Positions 32,279 to 41,557 of a stretch of 51,598 nt of DNA are shown here, one piece after another. Where the stretch lies: positions 1 through 51,598 of the forward strand of contig WHTU01000021.1 in the NCBI GenBank assembly GCA_009377575.1, written 5' to 3'. The notes beneath the pieces are model-generated. The model had not been told where the DNA came from. It searched no databases and saw only the letters and a program-made list of their open reading frames with translations. A program made the position numbers and the translations under genes. The DNA is from Nitrososphaeraceae archaeon. Its GTDB lineage: Archaea; Thermoproteota; Nitrososphaeria; Nitrososphaerales; Nitrososphaeraceae. Position 1 is the stretch's first letter. Each line of letters starts with the position of its first letter.

Positions 32279-33802
32279 TTGAACAACGAAGTGATACCGA
32301 CTTATATTGTTCGTCCAGTATATGTTACTCGGATGATTGACGACGACCTTATGCGGAAATTGAGAGGTAAGGTGCATACTGATGAATGGACACGACTCAT
32401 AAACTCAGTTGATGCTAGTCATTTTCAGATTAATCCGTCAATGGTCTTTGTCCCAGAGGACGTGACTGATGTAACTAATATGTGCCAATATGCGTATGAA
32501 AGAGAAATTCCGTTAACTGCCAGGGGAGGTGGGACTGGTCTACTTGGACAAGCATTAACACAGGGAATAGTAGTTGACATTAGCCGACATTTTAACAGGA
32601 TTATCGAAATAGGGGAAAGAGATGTGTTGGTCGAACCCGGAGTAGTAAAGGCAGTATTGGACAAAGAACTCAAGAAAAAGGGAAAGTTCCTTCCTCCCGA
32701 TCCTTCGAGTAGTAATTTTTGCACTTTAGGGGGAATGATTGCCAACAATTCAAGTGGAGCTCATACACTTAGATATGGCAGCACTATTGATTACCTCGAA
32801 GAACTAGACGTAGTCTACAGTGATGGTTCTATTAGTACTGTCGGTCCCTCAACTCCACCGGATCATCGCTGTGGGTCGCTATTGCCAATGATCTTTTCAA
32901 AGTTAGGCTTGATCGCTGCTTCTTACCCAGACACCTCAAAAAATTCGTCTGGATTTAGACTAGATGCTTTGGTCCGAAACAGATCATATTATCCTCAAAG
33001 GGTTTTTGCCGGAGCAGAGGGTACGCTTGGGATCATTACTAAGGCTAAACTAAGAACGGTAGACATTCCTCAGTTTGAGATTCTACTTGTGTGTGAATTC
33101 CAAGACTTGACAAGCTTACTGCTATCTATCCCAAGAATCCTATCATTCCATCCTTCGGCAGTCGAGCTTTTGAGTTTCGGACGGCTTAGCTCAGGACGAC
33201 TTCAACATAATGAGAAAGGTTTAACGGATTTCCCTACTATCTATGTGGAATTCTGCGGGGAATCATTGACAACGTTAGAACAACAGGCTGATCTATGCAG
33301 GTCTGCCCTCCGACAAAGTTGCATTTCGTCAGAGGTTTTGTCCGACAGAACTAGCTGTAATGCGGCGTGGAATGAGAGAAGAAATTCATTAAACCACATA
33401 CTGCGATTCAGCGACGGGAATAAGAAAGCTATAGGAATTATTGAAGATACCGTAGTGAATCCATCTCTATTAGAAGAATACATTCCGTTCATTCAAGGGA
33501 TTTATAATAGATACAAGCTTGATTATGTGATGTACGGCCATATTGGTAATGGGAATATCCACACCAGACCGCTAATTGATGTTCAATCCACTAAGGCTGT
33601 ACAGATTATTGAACACCTTGCCCACGACGTTTTTTCAAAAGTAAGGGACCTCAGAGGAAGCATTAGCGCTGAGCATGGGGATGGGTTGGCGCGTTCTCGC
33701 TACATTAAACAGATGTTTGGTGCTGATGTATACTGGCTCTTTGTACAGATAAAAGAGATTTTTGACAAGAAGAACATAATGAATCCAGGAAAAAAAGTGT
33801 AG
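32279..33802 (+). CDS. FAD-binding oxidase, GlcD/D-lactate dehydrogenase type
   Basis: This protein of about 507 residues belongs to the VAO/PCMH flavoprotein family (glycolate oxidase GlcD and D-lactate dehydrogenases). The FAD-binding part includes PLTARGGGTGLLGQAL, LPPDPSSSNFCTLGGMIANNSSG and FAGAEGTLGIITKAKL. The C-terminal domain has GHIGNGNIHTRP and SAEHGDGLARSRYIKQ. It probably oxidises a 2-hydroxyacid. TTG 32279 opens the frame; ATG 32336 and 32351 are alternatives. The usual GlcF iron-sulfur partner is not adjacent. Confidence 0.88.
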   Translation: MNNEVIPTYIVRPVYVTRMIDDDLMRKLRGKVHTDEWTRLINSVDASHFQINPSMVFVPEDVTDVTNMCQYAYEREIPLTARGGGTGLLGQALTQGIVVDISRHFNRIIEIGERDVLVEPGVVKAVLDKELKKKGKFLPPDPSSSNFCTLGGMIANNSSGAHTLRYGSTIDYLEELDVVYSDGSISTVGPSTPPDHRCGSLLPMIFSKLGLIAASYPDTSKNSSGFRLDALVRNRSYYPQRVFAGAEGTLGIITKAKLRTVDIPQFEILLVCEFQDLTSLLLSIPRILSFHPSAVELLSFGRLSSGRLQHNEKGLTDFPTIYVEFCGESLTTLEQQADLCRSALRQSCISSEVLSDRTSCNAAWNERRNSLNHILRFSDGNKKAIGIIEDTVVNPSLLEEYIPFIQGIYNRYKLDYVMYGHIGNGNIHTRPLIDVQSTKAVQIIEHLAHDVFSKVRDLRGSISAEHGDGLARSRYIKQMFGADVYWLFVQIKEIFDKKNIMNPGKKV

Positions 33803-33877
33803 AGGGTCTATCATGATAATTTGGACAAAATTTTCAGAGAATTTTGTAATACCGTTCACAGATAACATTACACAATT

Positions 33878-34507
33878 TTACTCTGGAAGGGCTCCAATCT
33901 TGAAGATGGTAGCAAACCTGGCAGCAGCGTATCGCCAAGGTTTGTCGGTGGCTCTTGATATCCCAATCCTTGTACTTGTTATAACGTCGTCGATATCTAG
34001 CCCTCGATGTATAGAAATACCAGAGGTCTCTTGAGTGACGTCCAAGCCATTGTGGGCCTGAGTTATCGACATTGCCTCTGTAACCCGACCTGGACCGATC
34101 GTTAAGTTTTTAGAATATCTTCGCATCTTGCTCATAATGTCCTGTCCCGCTAAAGGCAAAATAGATCTAATTAGCACAGCACCGGCGTCAGTATCGTACT
34201 TTCTTGCAGCCACATTAGCACAAAAGTGCTTACCATAAACAAAATATACATACAAATGTCCTACTTCCCCGAACATTATAGAATTCCTCGTCCTAAGGCC
34301 CTTGAATGCATGACTAGCAGGGTCGTCCAGGTAACCGTAAGCTTCTGTTTCTATTATGTAACCGGCTAATCTCATAATACGCCCATTTATTGCTAGTCTC
34401 CGTATGAAGATCTTTCCCAGAAGTGATCTAGCAACTTCATTAGTATCCCTTTCGTAGAATGCACGTCCTAAACAAGGGGTAATATAATTGAGTGGTTCGA
34501 TAGTCAT
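33878..34507 (-). CDS. 3-methyladenine DNA glycosylase (AAG/MPG family)
   Basis: This 209-residue repair enzyme excises alkylated purines. It shows the AAG family core: RSLLGKIFIRR, GYIIETEAYGYLDDPASHAFKG (broken here as ETEAYGYLDDPASHAF), GEVGHLYVYFVYG and LTIGPGRVTEAM. The catalytic Glu lies in ETEAY. The family is found in bacteria, eukaryotes and some archaea, and is absent in many archaea. It lies 53 bases after the start side of the PfkB gene in the same direction, so they may be co-transcribed. Confidence 0.92.
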   Translation of the reverse strand: MTIEPLNYITPCLGRAFYERDTNEVARSLLGKIFIRRLAINGRIMRLAGYIIETEAYGYLDDPASHAFKGLRTRNSIMFGEVGHLYVYFVYGKHFCANVAARKYDTDAGAVLIRSILPLAGQDIMSKMRRYSKNLTIGPGRVTEAMSITQAHNGLDVTQETSGISIHRGLDIDDVITSTRIGISRATDKPWRYAAARFATIFKIGALPE

Positions 34508-34560
34508 TGGTTAATACGTTCTTCCTGTATCGAAGCAATACCTAAAAAGCCTTTGAAAAT

Positions 34561-35460
34561 CTAAAGCTGCGTTAATTTTCTAAAGAGATGATATCTATGA
34601 ATAATGTCTTTGTTTCCTATGTTAAGAAGTCTCGTTAGCCCAAAATCTTCTACGGCAAACGACCCCATGACGTTACCGTAAACCACTGCGGATTTAAATT
34701 CTTTCATGTCAGTATTGTCTACCGAGGCTAAGTGCCCCATGAACCCTCCAGCAAATGAGTCACCAGCCCCAGTAGGATCCAATATCTCTTCTAGAGGATA
34801 GGCGGGAGCAACAAATATCATGTCAGATCGTACCAAGATCGAACCGTGTTCTCCCTTTTTGACTATAACAAATTCTGGACCCCATGAAAGTATTTCTTTG
34901 GCACATTTAATTAGATTTGACATGCCACAAAGCATTCTTGCTTCCTGATCGTTAATAACCACGCCGTGTACCATTTCGAACATTTTTTTCACCGCATCGG
35001 GTTTGGTTTGAATCCAAAATTCTATGGTATCACACACTACCAACTTTGGATTAGTGAATTGTTTGAGCATCTTCATATTCTGGATCGGATCGTTGTTTGC
35101 CAAATAGACATACGGTGAATCCTTATGTTGGTCTGGTACCGATGGCTCGTATTCTGCTATTACGTTAAGTTCTGTCTTGTTAGAAGTCCTTTGCGAAAGA
35201 TCATAATTAAAGGAAGAATCATATCTAAACGTTTTTTGGCCAGATTTTATCACTAATCCAGCTGTTCCAACCCTTGATCGCAAGAGACTTAAGTAATTTT
35301 CTGGAAAATCAGAACCGATTACACCCAGGATTTCTGTTTCGACAAACATGCTGGAGGCAAGAGCTGCATAAGTTGCAGCCCCTCCCATGATTTCCTCTTC
35401 CGTTCTAAATGGAGTTCTAGTAGTGTCCAATGCAAGGCTTCCAAATACTGTTAAGCGCAT
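34561..35460 (-). CDS. PfkB-family carbohydrate/nucleoside kinase
   Basis: This 299-residue kinase has both PfkB signatures: the N-terminal GGAATYAALAS and the C-terminal DPTGAGDSFAGGFMG, where the Asp is the catalytic base. It resembles the archaeal ribokinase-like group. Substrate (ribose, nucleoside, 2-keto-3-deoxygluconate or other) cannot be told. It lies directly before the AAG gene and divergent from ubiX, with about 95 bases between the divergent starts. Confidence 0.88.
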   Translation of the reverse strand: MRLTVFGSLALDTTRTPFRTEEEIMGGAATYAALASSMFVETEILGVIGSDFPENYLSLLRSRVGTAGLVIKSGQKTFRYDSSFNYDLSQRTSNKTELNVIAEYEPSVPDQHKDSPYVYLANNDPIQNMKMLKQFTNPKLVVCDTIEFWIQTKPDAVKKMFEMVHGVVINDQEARMLCGMSNLIKCAKEILSWGPEFVIVKKGEHGSILVRSDMIFVAPAYPLEEILDPTGAGDSFAGGFMGHLASVDNTDMKEFKSAVVYGNVMGSFAVEDFGLTRLLNIGNKDIIHRYHLFRKLTQL

Positions 35461-35555
35461 TCGTAGATGTCTCCTAGATGAATGTTCATTAATTTGTTTT
35501 CGTTACCACCAGGTCATCAGAAATAAATAGGAATCGCCATTTACTAAAGTAGAAT

Positions 35556-36128
35556 ATGAAACTAATAGTAGGGATCACTGGAGGGTCCGGTGTTATCTAT
35601 GGGATAAAATTGCTAGAGACACTTTTTGAATTGAATATTGAGAGCCATTTGATTATCAGTGAATGGGGCGAAAAAACTATAAGGATTGAAACAAATTTCA
35701 GTACTAAATACGTTAAATCGCTTGCATCTGCAAATTACGACCCTCATAATATGGCATCTGAGATATCCAGCGGGTCGTTTATCTCAGATGGCATGGTGAT
35801 TATCCCTTGTAGTATGAAAACATTGTCAAGCATAGCGAATGGTTATGATGATAATCTAATTTCACGAGCTGCAGACGTTTGTTTAAAAGAGACACGAAAA
35901 CTGGTAATAGTCCCACGCGAAACGCCACTATCCAGAATACATCTTGTTAATATGCTTCGAGTAAATAACGCTGGTGCCGTTTTGCTACCTGCTATGCCCG
36001 GCTTCTACCATAGACCGGAATCTGTTGAGGATCTCTTGAAACACATTGTAGGAAAGGTCCTAGATCAATTCCGTATCCCAAACAACGTCTTCAAGCGCTG
36101 GGCACGCAGCATCGATAAAGAATACTAG
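35556..36128 (+). CDS. ubiX: UbiX-family flavin prenyltransferase
   Basis: This 190-residue protein matches UbiX, which attaches a prenyl group to FMN to make the cofactor of UbiD decarboxylases. Motifs are GITGGSGVIYGIKLLE at the N terminus, the IIPCSMKTLSSIANGYDDNL segment (contained within 98-115 or so), and VPRETPLSRIHL. No ubiD is in the window. A TATA-like AAATAAATAGG is centred about 30 bases before the ATG, so the transcript is probably leaderless. Confidence 0.92.
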   Translation: MKLIVGITGGSGVIYGIKLLETLFELNIESHLIISEWGEKTIRIETNFSTKYVKSLASANYDPHNMASEISSGSFISDGMVIIPCSMKTLSSIANGYDDNLISRAADVCLKETRKLVIVPRETPLSRIHLVNMLRVNNAGAVLLPAMPGFYHRPESVEDLLKHIVGKVLDQFRIPNNVFKRWARSIDKEY

Positions 36129-36178
36129 CTGCTTAACGATCAGACATACACAAGCAGGGAGTAGATATGCGCTTTCGT

Positions 36179-36823
36179 TCAAAATGGCGGAGTCCTAGCT
36201 TGATTCTCGCCCTTAGGTAGATGTTCTTCCCACAGGTACATTTTTTCTTGCTTTAGTTTTCGTCTGTAGTTTTGCAACATTGCATAAACAATCTTGTGAG
36301 AACTTCCCTTCGACAATAGAATTATCGCCTCAACTGCTACCTTAATGGCATCAAAAATTCCAATGAAGCCAACTGTATGTCCGTAAACTGAAACATCAGC
36401 CCCGCTTAATTCTTCGATAGTACGTCTAGACTTTCCTCGTTCACCGATGATTCTGCCCTTTAGCCTTCTTATGGAGCTCTGTGAGTTTCCCACATAGTCC
36501 CTTATATCAAGCAGCTGAAAAACAACATCCTCACTCAGCAATTTGAATGCCTTCTCTGGTGAAAAACCTCTGGCAATAGCAGAGATTATCTCCAGTGCTT
36601 TGAAAGGATTTCCTTCAAGTAAAGACCTTGTATCGTATCCAACAACTACATTTCCATTCTCACTCTCAATCTCAATATTTACCCAACATTCCTGTTTTAT
36701 TCTCTCCACAACGGCACCCTTCTTTCCGATCAGTGCACCTATCCTTTCGCCGGGGACCTTGATGAACTGCTGGGAGATTTCTGGCCGATCTTTAGATGCT
36801 CTCAAGTTATCTTCCCCACTCAA
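36179..36823 (-). CDS. KH-domain RNA-binding protein (Dim2/Pno1-like rRNA processing factor)
   Basis: This 214-residue protein has two KH domains: one near 20-85 (KVPGERIGALIGKKGAVVER) and one near 108-180 (LKGRIIGERGKSRRTIEELS), each with a GxxG loop. In archaea such proteins (aDim2) bind the 3' end of 16S rRNA during small-subunit assembly. The partners RIO1 and aIF1A, often adjacent in other archaea, are absent here. The downstream and upstream genes on this strand include DUF424, so an information-processing context is likely. Confidence 0.88.
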   Translation of the reverse strand: MSGEDNLRASKDRPEISQQFIKVPGERIGALIGKKGAVVERIKQECWVNIEIESENGNVVVGYDTRSLLEGNPFKALEIISAIARGFSPEKAFKLLSEDVVFQLLDIRDYVGNSQSSIRRLKGRIIGERGKSRRTIEELSGADVSVYGHTVGFIGIFDAIKVAVEAIILLSKGSSHKIVYAMLQNYRRKLKQEKMYLWEEHLPKGENQARTPPF

Positions 36824-36908
36824 TTCTCTTAAGTCGCTGTCACCTCTGGTTAAATTAGCTATATTAAAGTAACCAGCCTTCCGATTTCAAATAAGCCGAA
36901 AAACGAAT

Positions 36909-37229
36909 CTACCTGTGGTAGAATTTGAAAATCATTAGGAAAGGGATACCGCAGATTCGTTTCACACTTACATCTTTTGCTAACCCCATAGAGATGGCCA
37001 GAGCGACAATCTTCTCACCTACAAGGTTGGCAATCGAGCACTTTTTCAGAAGATCTGCGGCTTTATTTACCCCGATTACTTCTTCCTGAAAATAATCTCC
37101 CGATAAAGAAAGAACTATTTCACCATGATGCAATGTTTTACCAACTAGGCCTGCATCGCAGACGCTTATCATTAAAGAGTCGCTATATTTTGTCGTTCTG
37201 GCGGCAAAGGTTTGGTTATCTCTGCACAT
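36909..37229 (-). CDS. DUF424 family protein
   Basis: This 106-residue protein matches the archaeal DUF424 family (COG2412) of unknown function. The central GLVGKTLHHGEIVLSLSGDYF and SIANLVGEKIVALAIS segments are characteristic. It lies 85 bases upstream of the Dim2-like gene on the same strand. A TATA-like GATTTATTAACG is centred about 33 bases before the ATG at 37229. ATG at 37172 (MISVCD) would give a shorter protein closer to the common family start. Confidence 0.8.
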   Translation of the reverse strand: MCRDNQTFAARTTKYSDSLMISVCDAGLVGKTLHHGEIVLSLSGDYFQEEVIGVNKAADLLKKCSIANLVGEKIVALAISMGLAKDVSVKRICGIPFLMIFKFYHR

Positions 37230-37426
37230 TCACTTCAGGTATGAAAGTCCCAAGACGTTAATAAATCAACGATCTACTCTTTTGCAAAGAACAGTCTGAT
37301 TGAATACGGGAGAGATCAATGTTATCGATTTCTATTTTTTGTGCTTAGATTCAATTTTCTTAGATCCCCAATTGATCAGCTTAATTAGGAGGTTAAACCA
37401 TCATGTAACCTGTACGTGCCCTCTAA

Positions 37427-38608
37427 ATGCCAGATGTGATCGGTAAGAGTAAAGGATATCGTAAAAGTCTACTTTCTTCTGCAGAGGAGATTATTAAGAA
37501 GCCTGCATCACATAATAAGATTCTTGTCCTTTGTGTTGATAGAGATGACGATATAGGTTCTAAAGGGGGATTGGAGACGCCTATTGTTGGACGAAGCTCA
37601 TGTATAAATGCAGGAATACGGTTGGCCATCGAGGACCCTGAAGATCCTGATGCAAATGCAATCTTTGGAGCTGTGAAAACATATGAGGAGTTGATTTCTA
37701 AAGGGCACAATGCTGAGGTCGCACTCGTAGCTGGAAGATATGAGAGAGGAATAGAGGCTGATGAAAAAATCTATTCGGAAGTTCAACTGATTATTAATTC
37801 ATATCAAGCAGATGCGGTTGTGTTGGTATCAGACGGAGAAGACGACGAAGCCGTCGTGCCTGTTTTGCAAACGCTAGTGCCCATTATTTCAGTTCAGCGG
37901 ATAATAATTAAGCATAGCAGAAGTGTGGAGTATTCATACGCAGTTCTAGGCAGATATGTAAAAATGCTAGTATATGATCCAAGATATTCTAAATTCTTTT
38001 TAGGCGTTCCCGGAGCATTGTTGGTCGCGACAGGGATCGCAACTATTTTCGGACTTACTAAGGAAGCAGTTGCAATTGCACTGAGTATACTTGGGATTGC
38101 TTTCATTATGAGAGCCTTTGATTTAGATAAGGCAATCGGATCATTAGGTAGGCCTACACCGTCGGGATTCATTAGAATATTTTCTGTTTTTTCAGGAATA
38201 CTCATTATACTGGTTGCGATAGTCAATGGATTTTCAAATATTCCCTCTAATCTGCTTGAACCTAGTTCCGGCGCTACAGCAATAATTACGAATAGAATGA
38301 TAGTTGGATCCTTTATCCAAGGTACAATTACGCTGCTTTGGATAGGTATTGCAACTATATTTGTTGGCTCGCTGCTCAGCAATTGGTTCAAGGGGAGTAT
38401 CAAGACAATGTCAGATATTCTCAGATTGGTGGTCCTGGCCTTGCTGTATATACCAGTTCTTCAGTTCACTTCGATTCTTACTGAGAGAGCAAATCCCTTT
38501 AGCCTAATATCATCTATCCTAATTGGGTTGGCAATTACACTCGTCGCGGCTACATTTTTGTTCCAGTACTTTAGAAATAGAAAGGGCGGAGAGGTTCTAA
38601 AACACTGA
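37427..38608 (+). CDS. DUF373 family membrane protein
   Basis: This 393-residue archaeal protein has a cytoplasmic N-terminal domain (1-185, with ILVLCVDRDDDIGSKGGLETP and DAVVLVSDGEDDEAV) and a C-terminal membrane part. About five or six helices are visible after residue 185 (GVPGALLVATGIATIFGLT, IALSILGIAFIMRA, IFSVFSGILIILVAIV and further ones). The function is unknown. Asp-rich motifs in the N-terminal domain suggest a metal- or nucleotide-dependent domain. A 197-base gap precedes it, and the uppS gene follows 72 bases after the stop. Confidence 0.85.
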   Translation: MPDVIGKSKGYRKSLLSSAEEIIKKPASHNKILVLCVDRDDDIGSKGGLETPIVGRSSCINAGIRLAIEDPEDPDANAIFGAVKTYEELISKGHNAEVALVAGRYERGIEADEKIYSEVQLIINSYQADAVVLVSDGEDDEAVVPVLQTLVPIISVQRIIIKHSRSVEYSYAVLGRYVKMLVYDPRYSKFFLGVPGALLVATGIATIFGLTKEAVAIALSILGIAFIMRAFDLDKAIGSLGRPTPSGFIRIFSVFSGILIILVAIVNGFSNIPSNLLEPSSGATAIITNRMIVGSFIQGTITLLWIGIATIFVGSLLSNWFKGSIKTMSDILRLVVLALLYIPVLQFTSILTERANPFSLISSILIGLAITLVAATFLFQYFRNRKGGEVLKH

Positions 38609-38680
38609 GCCAATTAGTCCCAAATTAGTCCCAAACAATAAAATCGTAGATGAGGCTTTCGCTAAATTTAATAGATTCCC

Positions 38681-39490
38681 ATGCAGACAATTGAGAACGG
38701 GAAGGCATTTGCTGAGACTCTTCTCCAACTGAGTGGGCTCTATCATTATTATGAGAGGAAACTCCAATCACACATTCTACATAATCCGTTACCAAATCAC
38801 GTTGCGATTATTCTAGACGGAAACAGGCGTTGGGCAAGACTAAATTTCCTAAATGCTGATAAGGGACATTTTGAGGGAGCAGATAAGGCAGAAGAGCTTC
38901 TCAACTGGATCCATGACATTGGGATTCGAATTACTACCCTGTATATACTCTCAACTGAAAACCTAAACAGAAATGATGAAGAAATAAACAATATCTACGA
39001 TCTTCTTTGCGTAAAATTACAAAGGCTTTACCACGACTCGCGTATTCATAAAAGAAAGATGAAGATAAAGGCTATAGGGAACGTAAAGTTAGTGCCTCCC
39101 AAGCTGCAAAAGATACTATACGACTTAGAAAAAGCGACCTGTGAATACGACTCGATGTTCTTAAATATTGCAGTGGCTTATGGCGGTCAAAAGGAACTTG
39201 TTGACGCAATTAAGCGCATCGCCGGGATGGCAGTCGCTCGCGATATTAGAGTTGAAGATATAAATGAGAAAACCATCGAATCCTGCCTCTATACCTCTCA
39301 TTTACCGCAGCCGGAGCCTGATCTTGTTCTAAGGACATCTGGGGAAAAACGCCTTAGCGGCTTCTTATTATGGCAGAGTGCATACAGCGAGATCGTATTC
39401 ATGGATGTTTTTTGGCCTCAATTTAGGAAAATTGATTTCATGAGAGCAATAAGGATTTATCAGAATAGAGTAAGAAAATATGGCCTTTGA
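38681..39490 (+). CDS. uppS: Cis-prenyltransferase (undecaprenyl diphosphate synthase family)
   Basis: This 269-residue enzyme extends isoprenoid diphosphates in cis to make polyprenyl (dolichol-type) carriers for glycosylation. The catalytic motif is IILDGNRRWAR (Asp46). Other motifs are YILSTENLNR, IAVAYGGQKELVDAIKRI and PDLVLRTSGEKRLSGFLLWQ. A substrate-binding SAYSE segment follows. The ORF starts at ATG 38681. Upstream TATA-like ACAATAAAATC is at about 38636-38646. The gene is in the same direction as the DUF373 gene. Confidence 0.93.
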   Translation: MQTIENGKAFAETLLQLSGLYHYYERKLQSHILHNPLPNHVAIILDGNRRWARLNFLNADKGHFEGADKAEELLNWIHDIGIRITTLYILSTENLNRNDEEINNIYDLLCVKLQRLYHDSRIHKRKMKIKAIGNVKLVPPKLQKILYDLEKATCEYDSMFLNIAVAYGGQKELVDAIKRIAGMAVARDIRVEDINEKTIESCLYTSHLPQPEPDLVLRTSGEKRLSGFLLWQSAYSEIVFMDVFWPQFRKIDFMRAIRIYQNRVRKYGL

Positions 39491-39525
39491 AAAATTATCT
39501 GGATCGTCCGGTGACTAATAGTTAG

Positions 39526-39663
39526 ATGCCTGAACATTACATCGATTCCGAGTTACCCAAGGAAGGGTATCGTTTGCAGATGACGGATTTACCTCAGTGG
39601 CGTATTAATCGGAATTATGCTTGTGGGCTGGGACTGGCTGCTTGCTGTGGAAGGATGTTCTGA
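39526..39663 (+). CDS. Possible 45-residue small protein upstream of the Nudix gene
   Basis: An ATG frame of 45 codons ends with TGA 6 bases before the Nudix ATG at 39669. It is hydrophilic in its first half and has a short Cys/Gly/Ala-rich end (ACGLGLAACCG). No Shine-Dalgarno or TATA signal was found, and no family is recognised. It may be a leader peptide or a chance frame. Confidence 0.2.
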   Translation: MPEHYIDSELPKEGYRLQMTDLPQWRINRNYACGLGLAACCGRMF

Positions 39664-39668
39664 AAAAT

Positions 39669-40097
39669 ATGCTCAAGGAATATTCAGCCGGAGCGGTTCT
39701 TTTTGGAAACTTTGCAAACAATGAAAGAAAGTTCTTGTTACTACACTATACTTCAGGGCATTGGGATTTCCCAAAGGGGAATGTAGAAGCAGGAGAGACT
39801 GAAACAGAAACTGTCAAAAGAGAAATATTTGAAGAGACAGGGATTACAGACATACGATTCGTAGAAGGATTCGTACAACCAACATTTTATAAATATAAAC
39901 GAGGAGGGAGCCTTGTACACAAGAAGGTCAGTTTTTATCTTGCCCAAACAGCAACTAGCAGTATTAAGCTCTCAAACGAACATCAGGATTTTCTGTGGGC
40001 TGAATGTTTTTCAGCTTTAACGACCCTTACCTACCGATCGGCTAGAGATATCCTTGTCTCAGCTGATAAATTCATCAAAGATAGGCAAAAAATATGA
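39669..40097 (+). CDS. Nudix hydrolase (Ap4A-hydrolase-like)
   Basis: This protein of about 142 residues has a complete Nudix box: GNVEAGETETETVKREIFEETGI matches GX5EX7REUXEEXGU (split here as GNVEAGETE, REIFEETGI). It opens with AGAVLFGNFANNERKFLLL and WDFPKGNVE, as in diadenosine tetraphosphatases. It probably hydrolyses a dinucleoside polyphosphate or other nucleoside diphosphate derivative. The frame is open from 39621, but the ATG at 39669 matches the family start. It is convergent with pyrF, with only 7 bases between the stops. Confidence 0.88.
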   Translation: MLKEYSAGAVLFGNFANNERKFLLLHYTSGHWDFPKGNVEAGETETETVKREIFEETGITDIRFVEGFVQPTFYKYKRGGSLVHKKVSFYLAQTATSSIKLSNEHQDFLWAECFSALTTLTYRSARDILVSADKFIKDRQKI

Positions 40098-40104
40098 GCA
40101 GGTC

Positions 40105-40866
40105 CTAACGTTTTCTTAAGCTATCATTGAGCAAATCCAACGTCTTCAATGGCTCCGCACTCTGGATGATGCTTCTTCCAACGATGAAATAATCGACTCC
40201 ATACTTCGAGGCTTCCGATATGCTCCCTCCCTGAAGCCCTATGCCTGGGGAGAAAATCGGTGCTGGCTTTGCTGATGCAACGTCCTTTACTATATTGGGT
40301 TTAGTAGCCCCTATAACTATCCCATCTACGCTCGCCTCTCTGGCGTACCTTAACAGTATCCTATATAGTGGCACTTTTCGCTTACCAACCCCTTCAGTCT
40401 CATCATAAACCTGCATTCCATATGTTTGAGAGGCACCAGGGTGGCTCATGTAGACTAATGCCAAAATACCTCCTCCCAAAGAGTGTGCTTTTTTTGTTAG
40501 CTCGATTATCTCCAACCTACCGATAATTGGATTGGCTATTACTGCGTCAAAACCTTCTTCAATTAGATATTCTAAGGTTAGTTCATTGGTAGAGGGAATA
40601 TCATTAAGTTTAATGTCAGCTATGACTTGAATGCCATAGGAATGGCACATTTGTATTATCTTAGTTATTTCAACTCGAGCCAGAGGAACAATTACGTGAA
40701 AGTTGAATTTGATAGCACAAATGCGAGTCTGAAGAAGGGCGATAGTCTCAGACAAATATTTGCCTAGGTCATTTTTTCGGATGGGATCAAGGGCTAAGAT
40801 AATGTTGCTTTGCTTTCTCTTCGAAGATTTCAAAATGCGAGCGGAGAAACCATCAGCTGAACTCAA
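40105..40866 (-). CDS. pyrF: Orotidine-5'-phosphate decarboxylase
   Basis: PyrF makes UMP from OMP, the last step of de novo pyrimidine synthesis. The 253-residue protein has the catalytic ADIKLNDIP motif (Asp-Lys-Asp), an N-terminal IILALDP strand, a TKPNIV segment and a phosphate-binding SPGIGLQGG. A short N-terminal extension of about 20 residues precedes the core. It overlaps the upstream hypothetical gene by 14 bases, so the two are co-transcribed. PyrE, the usual partner, is not in the window. Confidence 0.92.
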   Translation of the reverse strand: MSSADGFSARILKSSKRKQSNIILALDPIRKNDLGKYLSETIALLQTRICAIKFNFHVIVPLARVEITKIIQMCHSYGIQVIADIKLNDIPSTNELTLEYLIEEGFDAVIANPIIGRLEIIELTKKAHSLGGGILALVYMSHPGASQTYGMQVYDETEGVGKRKVPLYRILLRYAREASVDGIVIGATKPNIVKDVASAKPAPIFSPGIGLQGGSISEASKYGVDYFIVGRSIIQSAEPLKTLDLLNDSLRKR

Positions 40867-41557
40867 GTGATCTCACTAATGGATGTGGTTTCGCAAGTCG
40901 TATCAACTTGAGATATATATAGCCGTGCTCGTCAATCCTATTGTAAAATGAGGTAGCTTCTGATTTCTGGCTTGAATATCTTAGAAAAGATGCTGTTGGA
41001 CTTTCATTCACAACGACATAATAGAAATAGGAAATGGTGTCGCTCTCACTTACGCTCATCGGTGCTCCTATGATATACTTTATTTGATTTTCGATTTTTT
41101 GTTCAAATACCAACAAAGGTAAAGGTGGTTCCTCATAGATGGTCTTGTAGGCGCACACTTTGGCCAAACTTGAGAGATCCATTAGTCGAATGGCTACATA
41201 CTCAAACACTGAACTGACCTTACTTGATCTCGAAAAGCTTTTGGGGGACTTATCGATCTTTACGATAGGAGAATAGACAAAAGTGGGATTTGATACGTAA
41301 TCGACGAGTGTTACCTCTTCTACTTCACCTACAACTCGGTACGCTAAATACTCCCCAACTCTCCCAACCTCATTCTTGACAAAGAAGATGACAGGTCTCC
41401 CATTTACGAAATCAACTTGTACTGCAAAGGCCGGAGCTCCATTCAAGGAAAGGGCAAAGGATGGAAGAGGTATGCGTTCCAAAGCACAAACAAGCCTGCC
41501 AAAGTCCCTCAACCCAGAAAGCTCAACATACCATGGTGATTTTATCCGCAATCTCAA
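40853..41557 (-). CDS. Hypothetical protein, operon partner of pyrF
   Basis: This protein of 234 residues starts with TTG at 41557. It is a mixed alpha/beta sequence with many aromatic and Val residues (AVQVDFVNGRPVIFFVKNE, VTLVDYVSNPTFVYSPIV). No membrane segment, metal motif or known family is visible. Its stop overlaps the pyrF start by 14 bases, which suggests translational coupling. Whether it has a role in pyrimidine metabolism is unknown. Confidence 0.6.
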   Translation of the reverse strand: MRLRIKSPWYVELSGLRDFGRLVCALERIPLPSFALSLNGAPAFAVQVDFVNGRPVIFFVKNEVGRVGEYLAYRVVGEVEEVTLVDYVSNPTFVYSPIVKIDKSPKSFSRSSKVSSVFEYVAIRLMDLSSLAKVCAYKTIYEEPPLPLLVFEQKIENQIKYIIGAPMSVSESDTISYFYYVVVNESPTASFLRYSSQKSEATSFYNRIDEHGYIYLKLIRLAKPHPLVRSLEFS

